From Bacteroidota bacterium (GTDB lineage: Bacteria > Bacteroidota > Bacteroidia > Flavobacteriales > Schleiferiaceae): 64,000 nucleotides of DNA. The stretch is from positions 24,802 to 88,801 of the forward strand of contig QQUU01000124.1 in assembly GCA_003385605.1 (NCBI GenBank), written 5' to 3'. The notes under the pieces are model-generated. The model was not told the origin of the DNA. It saw nothing but the letters and a program-made list of their open reading frames with translations, and did no database searches. The translations under genes and the position numbers were made by a program. Shown piece by piece: positions 26,610 to 35,161 of this stretch. Within the stretch, counting starts at the first letter, position 1. Each line of letters begins with the position of its first letter.

Positions 26610-28510
26610 ATCGTCTTTGTTTTTGTGTTTATCTGTGTTTTTACTTTTTGTTCAATTTCTTCAAGGATGGCCGGGTCGTCTATGGTACTCGGGATTTGAT
26701 ATCCATGCCCATCCACAATGGCTCGAAGGGTTTTTCTAAGAATTTTTCCTGACCGTGTTTTAGGCAGCCTGGCAACTTCAATTATGTGTTTAATGCTGGC
26801 AATGGCTCCTATGTCAGAACGAATGGCCGCTTTTAATTCCGGCACCAATTCATCTATGCTACAACTGTTATGATTCAACACTACCATGGCCATCGGTACT
26901 TGTCCTTTTAGCTCGTCGTGTATTCCAAAGCAGGCACATTCAGCCACATTTGCATTGGCGGCGATGACTTCCTCCATTTCCGCTGTACTCAGTCGGTGGC
27001 CAGCAACATTAATGACATCATCTACACGACCGGTGATGAAGACATAGCCTTCTTCATCGCGATACCCACCGTCTCCTGAGAAATAATAGCCAGGCACTGG
27101 GCTGAGGTAGCTGCGCTCAAAGCGCTCGGTATCCTGCCATAAATCGGCTAAAGCCCCTGGTGGTAGTGGTAATTTTACACAAACCAGCCCTTCTTCGCCT
27201 GGTGCCGCGGGCTGGCCCTGCTCGTCAATAATCTGAACGTTATAACCTGGTATTGGGAAATTGGCAGAACCCGGTTTTACCGGATCCAACCCATACCCAA
27301 TACATTGACCAAGCATAGGCCAGCCGCTTTCAGTTTGCCACCAGTGGTCAATCACTGGGACTCCTAATTTTTCGGCGGTCCATTCTAAGGTATCTGCATC
27401 GCATCTTTCCCCAGCGAGGAATTGGGTACGGAAGTGGCTTAGGTCATACCCTTTAATCATATCACCATTCGGGTCCTCTTTACGAATGGCTCGAATGGCA
27501 GTGGGTGCAGTGAACATCGTCACTACTTTATGTTCTGAAATTATTCTCCAAAAGGTGGATGCATCTGGGGTCTTAATAGGTTTGCCTTCAAAAAGCATTG
27601 TGGTTGCTCCATGGATCATAGGTCCGTACACAATGTAACTGTGTCCAACCACCCAGCCAATATCACTGGCCGCCCAATAGACTTCGCCAGGTTTCACACC
27701 ATAGATGTGCTCCATGCTGTATTTGAGAGCAACAGCATGTCCACCGTTTTCACGGACGATTCCCTTTGGTTTTCCTGTTGTACCTGAAGTGTAGAGTATA
27801 TACAATGGGTCATTTGAGGCCACCTGGGTCGCAGGAATGAAGAAGCCGTCGTTAATAAAGTTTTCCCATTTTACATCTCTGTTGGTGACCGTACATTGAT
27901 CGGATAAACCTCTATTTAGGACGACAACACAATCGGGTTTGTGATTGCTGATTTCAATACCGGCATCCACCATGGGCTTGTAGTGAATAGTCTTTTGGAT
28001 TTCAATACCAGCGTCTGCAGTAAAGATGATTTTTGGTTTGGCATCTTCTAAACGTACCGCTAATTCCTTCGGTGCAAATCCTCCAAAAACGACACTATGG
28101 ATGACCCCAAGGCGTGCACATGCAAGCATGGTAAAAACTGCTTCAGGAATCATAGGCATATAGATGATGGCGGCATCTCCTTTTTGCAAGCCTCTATCAA
28201 TCATGCCTTTTGCAACTGCATTTACCTCCCGTAATACTTCGATATAGGTGTAACTGCGTACCGTATTCGTAACCGGGCTTTCGTAAATAATGGCGGTTTG
28301 CCCGCCTCTGCCTTCATCAATATGAACATCTAAACACAAAGAACAAGTGTTCAATTCTCCATCAGGAAACCATTTGGTAGCCCCGTTGGGCAACACTTCA
28401 AAAGGAATTGAAGGTTTTTTGATCCAAGAAATGATATCTGCATGTTCCATCCAAAATTCATCCGGTTGGCTGCAGCTCTTGATAAAATGGTTCTGATAGG
28501 TGGTATTCAT
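26606..28510 (-). CDS. Propionyl-CoA synthetase-like acyl-CoA ligase (PrpE family)
   Basis: Second AMP-forming ligase of the operon, 634 residues. Motifs: YTSGTTGKPKGIVRENGGHAV (A3), HWWQTESGWPM, YFSGDGGYRDEEGY and the C-terminal KTRSGKILRKTLRA. The HIDEGRGGQTAIIYESPVT opening and ESGWP instead of the acetate-type ETGG agree with the PrpE/short-chain ligase branch (propionate, possibly other C3-C4 acids). Exact substrate range cannot be fixed from sequence. 25 bp after the receiver gene; its stop overlaps the acs start. Confidence 0.88.
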   Translation of the reverse strand: MNTTYQNHFIKSCSQPDEFWMEHADIISWIKKPSIPFEVLPNGATKWFPDGELNTCSLCLDVHIDEGRGGQTAIIYESPVTNTVRSYTYIEVLREVNAVAKGMIDRGLQKGDAAIIYMPMIPEAVFTMLACARLGVIHSVVFGGFAPKELAVRLEDAKPKIIFTADAGIEIQKTIHYKPMVDAGIEISNHKPDCVVVLNRGLSDQCTVTNRDVKWENFINDGFFIPATQVASNDPLYILYTSGTTGKPKGIVRENGGHAVALKYSMEHIYGVKPGEVYWAASDIGWVVGHSYIVYGPMIHGATTMLFEGKPIKTPDASTFWRIISEHKVVTMFTAPTAIRAIRKEDPNGDMIKGYDLSHFRTQFLAGERCDADTLEWTAEKLGVPVIDHWWQTESGWPMLGQCIGYGLDPVKPGSANFPIPGYNVQIIDEQGQPAAPGEEGLVCVKLPLPPGALADLWQDTERFERSYLSPVPGYYFSGDGGYRDEEGYVFITGRVDDVINVAGHRLSTAEMEEVIAANANVAECACFGIHDELKGQVPMAMVVLNHNSCSIDELVPELKAAIRSDIGAIASIKHIIEVARLPKTRSGKILRKTLRAIVDGHGYQIPSTIDDPAILEEIEQKVKTQINTKTKTI

Positions 28511-28535
28511 TATGGTTTAGGTAGATTGTTAAAGG

Positions 28536-28910
28536 TTACTGTGATAGGATATCTAGGATGCGCTTGCTTAAATCTCTTGTTGAAAAAGGCTTTACGATAT
28601 AATCAGTAGCTCCCAAAGACATGCCTTTTTCAATATCACTTTGCTTGCTTTTTGCACTTAAAAAGACCACATGGGATTTTTGCCACTCGGGATGTGTCTT
28701 AATGGTTTTGCACACGTGGTAACCATCCAGGTCTGGCATTGTGATATCCAGCAATACGAGGTCGTAGGATGCCTGTTCCATCTGTTCCAATGCCTCAGTA
28801 CCGCTTCTTGCGATGCCTACCTCAAGGCCTTTTGAGCGCATTAAGTACTCTAAAGACATTACGATGTTCGGTTCATCGTCAACAATTAAAATGCTCTTAG
28901 TTGTTTCCAT
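28536..28910 (-). CDS. Single-domain response regulator (CheY-like receiver, no output domain)
   Basis: 124 residues: only a receiver. Acidic pocket DDEP at residues 11-12, phospho-acceptor Asp55 in LVLLDITMPDLDG, switch Ser in FLSAKSK and Lys in IVKPFS. No DNA-binding or enzymatic domain follows, since the stop comes straight after the last helix. Overlaps the kinase gene by 14 bp, so it is its cognate partner. In the comparable CrbS/CrbR pair the regulator carries a LuxR-type HTH. Here output must go through another protein, or the receiver may act as a phosphate sink or modulator. Confidence 0.93.
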   Translation of the reverse strand: METTKSILIVDDEPNIVMSLEYLMRSKGLEVGIARSGTEALEQMEQASYDLVLLDITMPDLDGYHVCKTIKTHPEWQKSHVVFLSAKSKQSDIEKGMSLGATDYIVKPFSTRDLSKRILDILSQ

Positions 28911-31512
28911 ATTTTGATATTTTGAAAGTGAAGGTTGTTCTTCCTTCGGGTGTGTTACTAGTTAAGTTCAGCGCACCTTTATGCGCTTTGATGATGTTAT
29001 CGCTAATGGCCAATCCCAAACCTGTTCCAACGCGTTTTTTCACCGTTTGGTCGTCGCTTTGATAAAACTTTTTGAATAGATGTGGTACGGCTTCTAAGGG
29101 TACACCTGGCCCATCATCAATGATATGTACATGCCAATCTTGAGCATCTTCTTTAAAGCAAACTTCAACAGTCTTTTCTGCATACTTAAAAGCATTGCTC
29201 AAAAGATTGATGATTACTTGGGTAATGCGTTTTTCATCTGCGAGAGTCCAAACCTCTTCAGGTCCATCTATGGCGATAGAAATTCCTTCCCGCTCCGCTA
29301 CGATGAGTTGGGTTTCAAGAATAGTTGCCAATGTTTTACGTAAATCAACTTTACTCAAGCTGAGTTGCTGATTGCCACTTTCAAATTTTTCAATATCTAG
29401 AACGTTGGAAATAAGCGAGGTAAGTCGAACGCATTCTCCAATAGTCGCGTCTAGAAATTGATCGCGTATCTCCTTAGGCATTTCCTCTTCATCACGCAAC
29501 AACTCAATCTGTGCGCGAATGGCGGTTAAAGGACTGCGCAGTTCGTGTGTTACAGTGTACAAGAAATCATCCTTGAGCTTACCCATCGAATGCAACTGAT
29601 CATTTGCTTGAGTTAATTCTCCAGTCAGTTTGGCAAGTCGGTCCGATTTTTCCTTAAGTGCTGTATTGAGCTTTTTCGTTTCCCTAGTCTCTTGTAGGAT
29701 GTCTTGAATGTCAAAAAGATCAATAGTCTCGCTTTCGAATTCTTTATTTAATGCAATCCTCGCCGTTGCCGGTCCCATCATTTGTGTGAGTAGTCGTTCT
29801 GCATAACTAATGAGATGAGCAGGTACGGTGTCAAAGGGCTTTGGGTTGATGCGATTGATAGTATACCTTCTAAAGAGAGTTTCACTGACCAATTCTTCAG
29901 GCAGGTAACGGAACAGCAGCTTTTCGAGCCTCTCAAAAGTGATTTTTCCGCTTGTACTGTTGGAGTTTTCATAAAGCCCAGGTTCGATACTCAGAATGTT
30001 GTAGAAGATTTCTGCTTGGTTTCGCTCCAATTTGCTTGGCGTGTCCATCAAACTAACTGCACTCATTACGAGCCCATTCAATCCTAAGGAAATGAACGTA
30101 ATGTTGGCAAGAGGAGACCATTGTTCGAATACATTAAAGAGCAGAATTTCATCAGATCTACTGCCCAGCCATTGAGGAACACCAAATGCAGTAAGCCATA
30201 GTATAAAACCTAAACTTAGGCCGGCCATGACGCCTTTCGAGGTGGCATTACGCCAATATAGTGCCGCGAGAAAACCAGGGGCTAGCTGGGCTATTCCTAT
30301 GAAGGAAATCATGCCTATGCTCACCAAACTTTCTTTCTGAACGATGATGGCGTGGTACGAGAATGCCAAAGCAAAGACAATAAAGAGACCTATTCTTTGG
30401 GCGACGATAGGGGTAATGGTTTCGCGCGAGCTGTCCTTGCGATTTAAGAACAGTGGCATAATGATACTATTACTTATCATCGAAGAAAGTGCTGATGAGC
30501 TTACGATGATCATGGATGTGGCTGCCGCAAATCCACCTATAAATACAAAGCCTGCCAAAACAGGAGAAGTGTTCAAAGCAAGGTCAAGGAAGAAGTAATC
30601 AGGATTTGTTCCTTGAGGCAGTTGCAAATGGCCACCAAGGGCAATAGGCACGACCCACCAATTCATCAGAAGTAAGAATAGCGGTATGAGCCATACGGCT
30701 GTTTTGAGATCCTTCTCTTTCTTGTTTGATACTACGGCCATCTGAAACTGTCGAGGCAGGAGGAAAAAAGCAAAGCCGCTAATGAGAAGCATGAGCATCC
30801 AGTCAGAACTGCTTTGAATACTGAGGAGCTGACTTAGTCCTACAGAAGTACCTTCTTGGTAGATGCTTGATGGTCCTTTAAATGACGTGTATACAATTAC
30901 ACCGCCGCAGATAAATGCCGTAAGAACTTTAATGGTACTCTCAAATGCGATTGTAGCCACTAGGCCATTTCGTTGCTTCGGATCGAATGCGAAGCGTATA
31001 CCATAGAACATCGCGAAAATGAAAAGCAAAATTGTTGACGCGAGGTCAATATCTATCGGTGCTGAATTTGAATCGTTCAACAGGACATTGGCACTGGAGC
31101 TGATGGCTTTAATTTGAAGTGCTAGGTATGGGGTGATGGCCATAACTACTAATACGGTAGTCAAAACTGCCAAGAACCAACTTTTACCGTAGCGTGCCGT
31201 GATGAAGTCTGATAAAGAATTTAGATGCTGCGCTTTTGAAATACGAATGATCTTACGCATCACCGTCCACCAAATAGGTAGGAAGAGTATCGGGCCAAGA
31301 TAAATTGCAAGAAAGTCCAAGCCATGTGTGGCTGCTCTACCGATTGAACCGTAGAACGTCCAAGCCGTTGCGTACACGCATATTCCGAGTGCATAGAAAA
31401 CCGCACTGTACTTTTCCAGGAAAGCTTTACCGGCATTTTTTCCCCATTGTGCAACGAAGAAAAGAAAAGCCAAGTAAGACCCAGTAATGAATATGATCAT
31501 GTACGCACTCAT
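28897..31512 (-). CDS. Sodium:solute symporter-histidine kinase fusion (CbrA/CrbS-like sensor)
   Basis: 871 residues. The first ~500 form an SSS-family transporter module with about 13 membrane helices (TAWTFYGSIGRA, GGFAAATSMIIVSSSALSSMISN). A linker with a coiled coil (TRETKKLNTALKEKSDRLAKLTGEL) precedes the kinase. The dimerisation domain holds phospho-His 656 in HELRSPLTAIRAQ; the ATP domain has the N box NLLSNAFKYAE (~770), DDGPGVP and GTGLGLAI (~830). Such fusions sense or transport a carbon source and control acs-type genes in other bacteria (CrbS, CbrA). Placed directly after the 63-residue membrane protein (TAG-ATG junction) and before its receiver. Confidence 0.93.
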   Translation of the reverse strand: MSAYMIIFITGSYLAFLFFVAQWGKNAGKAFLEKYSAVFYALGICVYATAWTFYGSIGRAATHGLDFLAIYLGPILFLPIWWTVMRKIIRISKAQHLNSLSDFITARYGKSWFLAVLTTVLVVMAITPYLALQIKAISSSANVLLNDSNSAPIDIDLASTILLFIFAMFYGIRFAFDPKQRNGLVATIAFESTIKVLTAFICGGVIVYTSFKGPSSIYQEGTSVGLSQLLSIQSSSDWMLMLLISGFAFFLLPRQFQMAVVSNKKEKDLKTAVWLIPLFLLLMNWWVVPIALGGHLQLPQGTNPDYFFLDLALNTSPVLAGFVFIGGFAAATSMIIVSSSALSSMISNSIIMPLFLNRKDSSRETITPIVAQRIGLFIVFALAFSYHAIIVQKESLVSIGMISFIGIAQLAPGFLAALYWRNATSKGVMAGLSLGFILWLTAFGVPQWLGSRSDEILLFNVFEQWSPLANITFISLGLNGLVMSAVSLMDTPSKLERNQAEIFYNILSIEPGLYENSNSTSGKITFERLEKLLFRYLPEELVSETLFRRYTINRINPKPFDTVPAHLISYAERLLTQMMGPATARIALNKEFESETIDLFDIQDILQETRETKKLNTALKEKSDRLAKLTGELTQANDQLHSMGKLKDDFLYTVTHELRSPLTAIRAQIELLRDEEEMPKEIRDQFLDATIGECVRLTSLISNVLDIEKFESGNQQLSLSKVDLRKTLATILETQLIVAEREGISIAIDGPEEVWTLADEKRITQVIINLLSNAFKYAEKTVEVCFKEDAQDWHVHIIDDGPGVPLEAVPHLFKKFYQSDDQTVKKRVGTGLGLAISDNIIKAHKGALNLTSNTPEGRTTFTFKISKYGNN

Positions 31513-31704
31513 CTATCGCATTCTTCTTTTACTAATTATTACTGCAAGAATGATTACACTAATCCAACAGGTGAAAAGAAATACTAGAGACACGGGGAAG
31601 CCTTGCCACAACGATGCTCTATTGTATAGACTAAGAATGGGGTTGGAAAACACCAGTAATAGCACAATCGTGATAAAGATTCCTATGTATGTTATTCTTT
31701 CCAT
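31513..31704 (-). CDS. 63-residue two-helix membrane protein encoded ahead of the sensor kinase
   Basis: Two clear hydrophobic helices (YIGIFITIVLLLVF and VSLVFLFTCWISVIILAVII) separated by a short loop with SNPILSLYNRA. Basic C-terminus (SKRRMR). The stop codon is immediately followed by the kinase ATG, which argues for a real, translationally coupled gene rather than a chance frame. No named family recognised. By position it could be a small subunit of the sensor's transporter module, in the same way that DUF4212 accompanies the stand-alone symporter nearby. That is inference. Confidence 0.72.
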   Translation of the reverse strand: MERITYIGIFITIVLLLVFSNPILSLYNRASLWQGFPVSLVFLFTCWISVIILAVIISKRRMR

Positions 31705-31713
31705 TAGGGAAGA

Positions 31714-31731
31714 GTTTATTAATCAATAAAC
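31714..31731. promoter_or_regulatory. AT-rich perfect inverted repeat upstream of the sensor operon
   Basis: GTTTATTAATCAATAAAC: 7-bp arms, 4-bp centre. It lies 10 bp before the ATG of the 63-residue protein and abuts the terminator of the symporter operon. Could be an operator, or part of an extended terminator tail. Confidence 0.4.
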
Positions 31732-31757
31732 CTCCTGGGGCCTGCGGCCCCAGGAGG
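31731..31757 (-). terminator. Intrinsic terminator after the symporter gene
   Basis: Perfect 12-bp stem CCTCCTGGGGCC/GGCCCCAGGAGG with a 3-nt loop. On the minus strand it is followed by TTTATT. It separates the porin-DUF4212-symporter operon from the sensor-ligase operon. Confidence 0.85.
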
Positions 31758-31781
31758 ATATATTCCTTTTGAATTCAGGTA

Positions 31782-33476
31782 TTAGTGCGCCGAAGCTTCA
31801 CCTGCGCCTGAAGGGATACGGATATTCTCAACGAGGTCTTGAACATCTTGTGGAGTTTCAGGAGTGAAACGGCTCACGACAAAGGCAACGATGAAGTTGA
31901 CAATCATACCGATAGTACCGAATCCTTCCGGAGAGATGCCCCACCACCAATCAGCTGAGGTTGAAGTTGCATCATCTCCAATCCAGTGTAGTTTGAATCG
32001 AGCGATGTAATACATCGTGATAGCAAGACCACTGATCATACCAGCAATTGCACCTTCTTTATTCATCTTTTTCGTGAAGATACCCAAGAGGATAGCCGGG
32101 AAGAATGAAGCTGCTGCTAGACCGAAGGCAAGTGCTACTACCGAGGCAACGAACCCTGGAGGGTTGATACCGAAGTAACCAGCAACTACTACTGCGATGA
32201 TTGCCGCAATACGCGCCCACATGAGCTCTTGCTTATCAGAGATGTTCGGTGCAATCTGTTTCTTCAATAAATCGTGAGATACTGAAGTTGAGATTACCAG
32301 TAGAAGACCTGCTGCGGTACTTAGTGCAGCCGCAAGACCACCCGCACCTACAAGAGCTACTACCCAGTTCGGTAGACCTGCAATCTCAGGATTCGCAAGT
32401 ACCATGATATCACGGTCAACTTTGAATTCGTTTGCTTCTGCATCAGCTACGTACTGTACAAGCCCGTCGCCGTTTTTGTCTTCCCAAGAAAGTAGACCAG
32501 TTTCCTCCCAGTTATCTACCCAAGCAGGTAGTTCAGTACGAGGTTGGTTGCTTACAGTTTCGATGAGGTTTACACGAGCAAATACTGCTACTGCAGGTGC
32601 AGTTGTGTAAAGAATGGCGATGAATAGCAATGCGTAACCAGCAGATTTACGTGCACCACTCACTTTAGGAGTTGTAAAGAAACGCACAATTACGTGTGGA
32701 AGACCAGCGGTACCCACCATAAGCGCAGCAGTAATGAAGAATACATCTACAGTAGATTTGCTACCGTTGGTGTATTCAGCAAAACCAAGCTCGCGGTGCA
32801 GCCCGTCAAGTTTGTCTAGAATTGGCATGCCGTCGTAGCTACCACCAAAACCTAATTGAGGGATTGGGTTACCTGTCATCTGGATAGAGATGAAGATAGC
32901 AGGAACCATGAATGCAAAAATCAATACACAGTATTGGGCTACCTGCGTGTAGGTAATACCCTTCATACCACCTAATACAGCGTAGAAGAATACGATGGCC
33001 ATACCGATGTATACACCTGTATTAATATCTACTTCAAGGAAACGAGAGAATACAACACCCACACCACGCATTTGACCGGCAACATACGTGAATGAAACGA
33101 ACAGTGCACAAATAACAGCTACTGTACGTGCAGTATTTGAATAGTAACGGTCACCAATGAAGTCTGGCACGGTAAACTTCCCAAACTTACGTAGGTAAGG
33201 TGCAAGAAGAAGTGCTAGAAGCACGTATCCACCGGTCCAACCCATAAGGAACACCGAGCCGTCGTATCCCATGAACGAGATCAATCCCGCCATAGAGATG
33301 AAAGATGCTGCAGACATCCAGTCTGCTGCTGTTGCAAGACCATTTGCAAGGGGGCTAACGCCACCACCTGCTACATAAAAGTCTTTTGTAGAACCCGCAC
33401 GAGACCAAATAGCGATCCCGATGTAAAGGGCAAATGTCAATCCTACAAGAATGTAGGTCCAAGTTAAAATACTCAT
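31782..33476 (-). CDS. Sodium:solute symporter, acetate-permease (ActP)-like
   Basis: 564-residue SSS protein with about 13 helices. Family signatures include the AGGGVSPLANGLATAADWMSAASFI start, GLAAALSTAAGLLLVISTSVSHDLLKK and the FFPAILLGIFTKKMNKEGA end region, as in ActP and related monocarboxylate uptake proteins. It has a periplasmic insert (about 310-370). Starts 11 bp after DUF4212, which in this branch is the small partner subunit. Acetate/propionate is the likely cargo, given acs and prpE in the next operon. Confidence 0.9.
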   Translation of the reverse strand: MSILTWTYILVGLTFALYIGIAIWSRAGSTKDFYVAGGGVSPLANGLATAADWMSAASFISMAGLISFMGYDGSVFLMGWTGGYVLLALLLAPYLRKFGKFTVPDFIGDRYYSNTARTVAVICALFVSFTYVAGQMRGVGVVFSRFLEVDINTGVYIGMAIVFFYAVLGGMKGITYTQVAQYCVLIFAFMVPAIFISIQMTGNPIPQLGFGGSYDGMPILDKLDGLHRELGFAEYTNGSKSTVDVFFITAALMVGTAGLPHVIVRFFTTPKVSGARKSAGYALLFIAILYTTAPAVAVFARVNLIETVSNQPRTELPAWVDNWEETGLLSWEDKNGDGLVQYVADAEANEFKVDRDIMVLANPEIAGLPNWVVALVGAGGLAAALSTAAGLLLVISTSVSHDLLKKQIAPNISDKQELMWARIAAIIAVVVAGYFGINPPGFVASVVALAFGLAAASFFPAILLGIFTKKMNKEGAIAGMISGLAITMYYIARFKLHWIGDDATSTSADWWWGISPEGFGTIGMIVNFIVAFVVSRFTPETPQDVQDLVENIRIPSGAGEASAH

Positions 33477-33487
33477 TGTAAATAGTT

Positions 33488-33742
33488 TTATTCGTTAACT
33501 CCGTATTCTTCGTCAAGCTTGTTCATTTGACGAACGTAGATCCAAATCAATGCTACAAACGTGTAGATAGAACCTTGCTGGGCGAACCAGAAGCCTAGTT
33601 TGAAACCACCCAATGGAATGGTATTCAACGTATCTACTAATAGGATTCCAAACACATAGGAAACCAAGAACCATATACCGAGCAAAGTCAACACCTTAGA
33701 GATGTTCTTTGACCAGTATTCTTTCATTTTGTCATTACTCAT
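33488..33742 (-). CDS. DUF4212 small subunit of the sodium:solute symporter
   Basis: 84 residues with two membrane helices (VLTLLGIWFLVSYVFGILLV and YTFVALIWIYVRQMNK), a GFKLGFWFAQQGSIY centre typical of DUF4212, and charged ends. DUF4212 proteins are found directly in front of ActP-like symporters, as here (11-bp gap). Follows the porin by 13 bp, so the three form one operon. Precise role (stability or coupling) is not settled. Confidence 0.9.
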   Translation of the reverse strand: MSNDKMKEYWSKNISKVLTLLGIWFLVSYVFGILLVDTLNTIPLGGFKLGFWFAQQGSIYTFVALIWIYVRQMNKLDEEYGVNE

Positions 33743-33755
33743 GATACTGTATTTA

Positions 33756-34988
33756 TTAAAGGAAGATTACTGCTTGAGTGGTCAGCATATTGCCAGTAGT
33801 ACCGTCGGTTCTACCTGTACTCTTGTATTCTACAGAGATTTTGCTGTTGTGACCATTTAAAAGGAAGTTCGCACCAATACCTACAGTATTCGCATTGCCA
33901 GCATTGTCAATGCTCTTAGCTGTAAATGTTGCATACGGTTGAACACGAACATTATCGTTGAAGTCAGGAAGTACATAACCTGCTTGTGTATACAATACGT
34001 TACCACTGAAGATGTCCTCAGAGCTACCTTTTAGTTGGTAGTTTTGACCGTAGTCGTTCATTTGGTAAGAAGCATATGCTGTTACTGCAGCACCTTCTCC
34101 ACCTACTTTCTTTTCCAAGAAAGCGTCTACTGCAACGATGTTCACGTTTTGACCAACAGTCTCTCCGTTTCCATCAAGTAGTACAGATCCGTTGGCATGC
34201 GAGAAGAAACCAGCACCTATATTGAATACGTCCTTGCCGCCAAAGTAGGTACCAACGAAGTAAGGAAGTTTGTTACTTTCTTGGTCCCAGAACTGGTAGT
34301 TAAAGTAACCTGCGAATGCATTTGAAGCAGAAGCGCCTAAATCACGACGACCCGTGTATGATGCTTGTTCCGTGGTAGCTTCAAAACCTGCATTGGCATC
34401 CAAAGAGTTCACTATAGGTGAATTCCAAGCTACGCGGTAATCAAGTTTACCAACCTTACCTTTTGCATACACACCCATATGACGAGCAAACTGGTCAGAA
34501 GTACCAATAGTAGCCCAGCTGTGACGTGCATTGTCTAAAGAAAGCATGTTCAATGTACTTTGGTTGCTCAAGCGGCTAATACCGTTCCAGTAGTGAAGAC
34601 CAGAACCTATGTATAGATTCTTGTTCACTTTGTACTCTGCCCATGCATCATGCATGAAGAGCTGAGCTGCAGAACTTTGGCCAGTTGGATCCATTTTTGC
34701 AGGATTTAAGCTGTTCAAGCCGAAGTGAGTTAAAATCAAGAATCTGTCATTGATCTGTGCGAACATCAACATTCTTGAACGACGTAGGGAAGGGGTTACA
34801 CTGAAGTTATCAGCGCTTAGGTCGCTTTGTAACCAGGCTTGGTGCCAAGTAATCAAGCGGTAGTACTTGCTTCCGTCTTCATTCAGGCTTACCTTTAAGC
34901 CAGAACCATACGGAGCTGCGTTTTTTTGAGCGAACAATGCTGAAGTAGCAAATGTTAGCATTAAAACGACGATTAGTTTTGTTCTCAT
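33756..34988 (-). CDS. Outer-membrane porin, first gene of the symporter operon
   Basis: About 410 residues from MRTKLIVVLMLTFATSALFAQ, a clear signal peptide. The mature part alternates polar and hydrophobic residues in strands with aromatic girdles, and ends in AVIFL with a penultimate Phe, typical of Omp85-assembled barrels. Operon position with DUF4212 and an ActP-like symporter suggests an outer-membrane entry route for the same substrate. A 22-codon longer frame to 35054 would run through a hairpin and spoil the signal peptide, so 34988 is used. Family name not certain. Confidence 0.83.
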   Translation of the reverse strand: MRTKLIVVLMLTFATSALFAQKNAAPYGSGLKVSLNEDGSKYYRLITWHQAWLQSDLSADNFSVTPSLRRSRMLMFAQINDRFLILTHFGLNSLNPAKMDPTGQSSAAQLFMHDAWAEYKVNKNLYIGSGLHYWNGISRLSNQSTLNMLSLDNARHSWATIGTSDQFARHMGVYAKGKVGKLDYRVAWNSPIVNSLDANAGFEATTEQASYTGRRDLGASASNAFAGYFNYQFWDQESNKLPYFVGTYFGGKDVFNIGAGFFSHANGSVLLDGNGETVGQNVNIVAVDAFLEKKVGGEGAAVTAYASYQMNDYGQNYQLKGSSEDIFSGNVLYTQAGYVLPDFNDNVRVQPYATFTAKSIDNAGNANTVGIGANFLLNGHNSKISVEYKSTGRTDGTTGNMLTTQAVIFL

Positions 34989-34994
34989 AAAACT

Positions 34995-35060
34995 GGGTTT
35001 TTGAATTAAACGATTTGGGTTACTTGCTACGGTCTCCCAATTCAAATGTTTCAAAAACCC
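34995..35060 (-). promoter_or_regulatory. Large imperfect inverted repeat in the porin leader, ending 6 nt before the ATG
   Basis: Arms 34995-35019 and 35036-35060. The outer 11 bp (GGGTTTTTGAA/TTCAAAAACCC) are perfect, followed by a 6-nt internal mismatch and an inner 8-bp arm (7 of 8 paired), with a 16-nt loop. In the mRNA this would occupy the ribosome landing area. May be an RNA switch, an attenuator or a DNA operator. Confidence 0.5.
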
Positions 35061-35127
35061 TTTTTTTATGGAAATCAGCTATACATTTCCGTAAAGAGGT
35101 ATAGATACCCTTTTATAGCGGGGGTGG

Positions 35128-35161
35128 TTAGCATCTAAACCGCTTTAGCGTCTAAACCGCT
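35128..35161. repeat. 17-bp imperfect tandem duplication at the stop of the zinc-ribbon gene
   Basis: TTAGCATCTAAACCGCT (35128-35144) and TTAGCGTCTAAACCGCT (35145-35161) are adjacent and differ by one A/G. On the minus strand each copy ends in TAA. Removing either copy changes only the last residue (Arg or Cys). Confidence 0.85.

Noticed and set aside
24702..28510. acs and prpE-like genes as a recent tandem duplication
   Set aside because: The two proteins share only family motifs; sequence and N-termini differ widely, so they are old paralogues with different substrate classes.
33756..35054. Longer porin frame starting at 35054
   Set aside because: The extra 22 codons cross the leader hairpin and would hide a clean signal peptide that starts at 34988.
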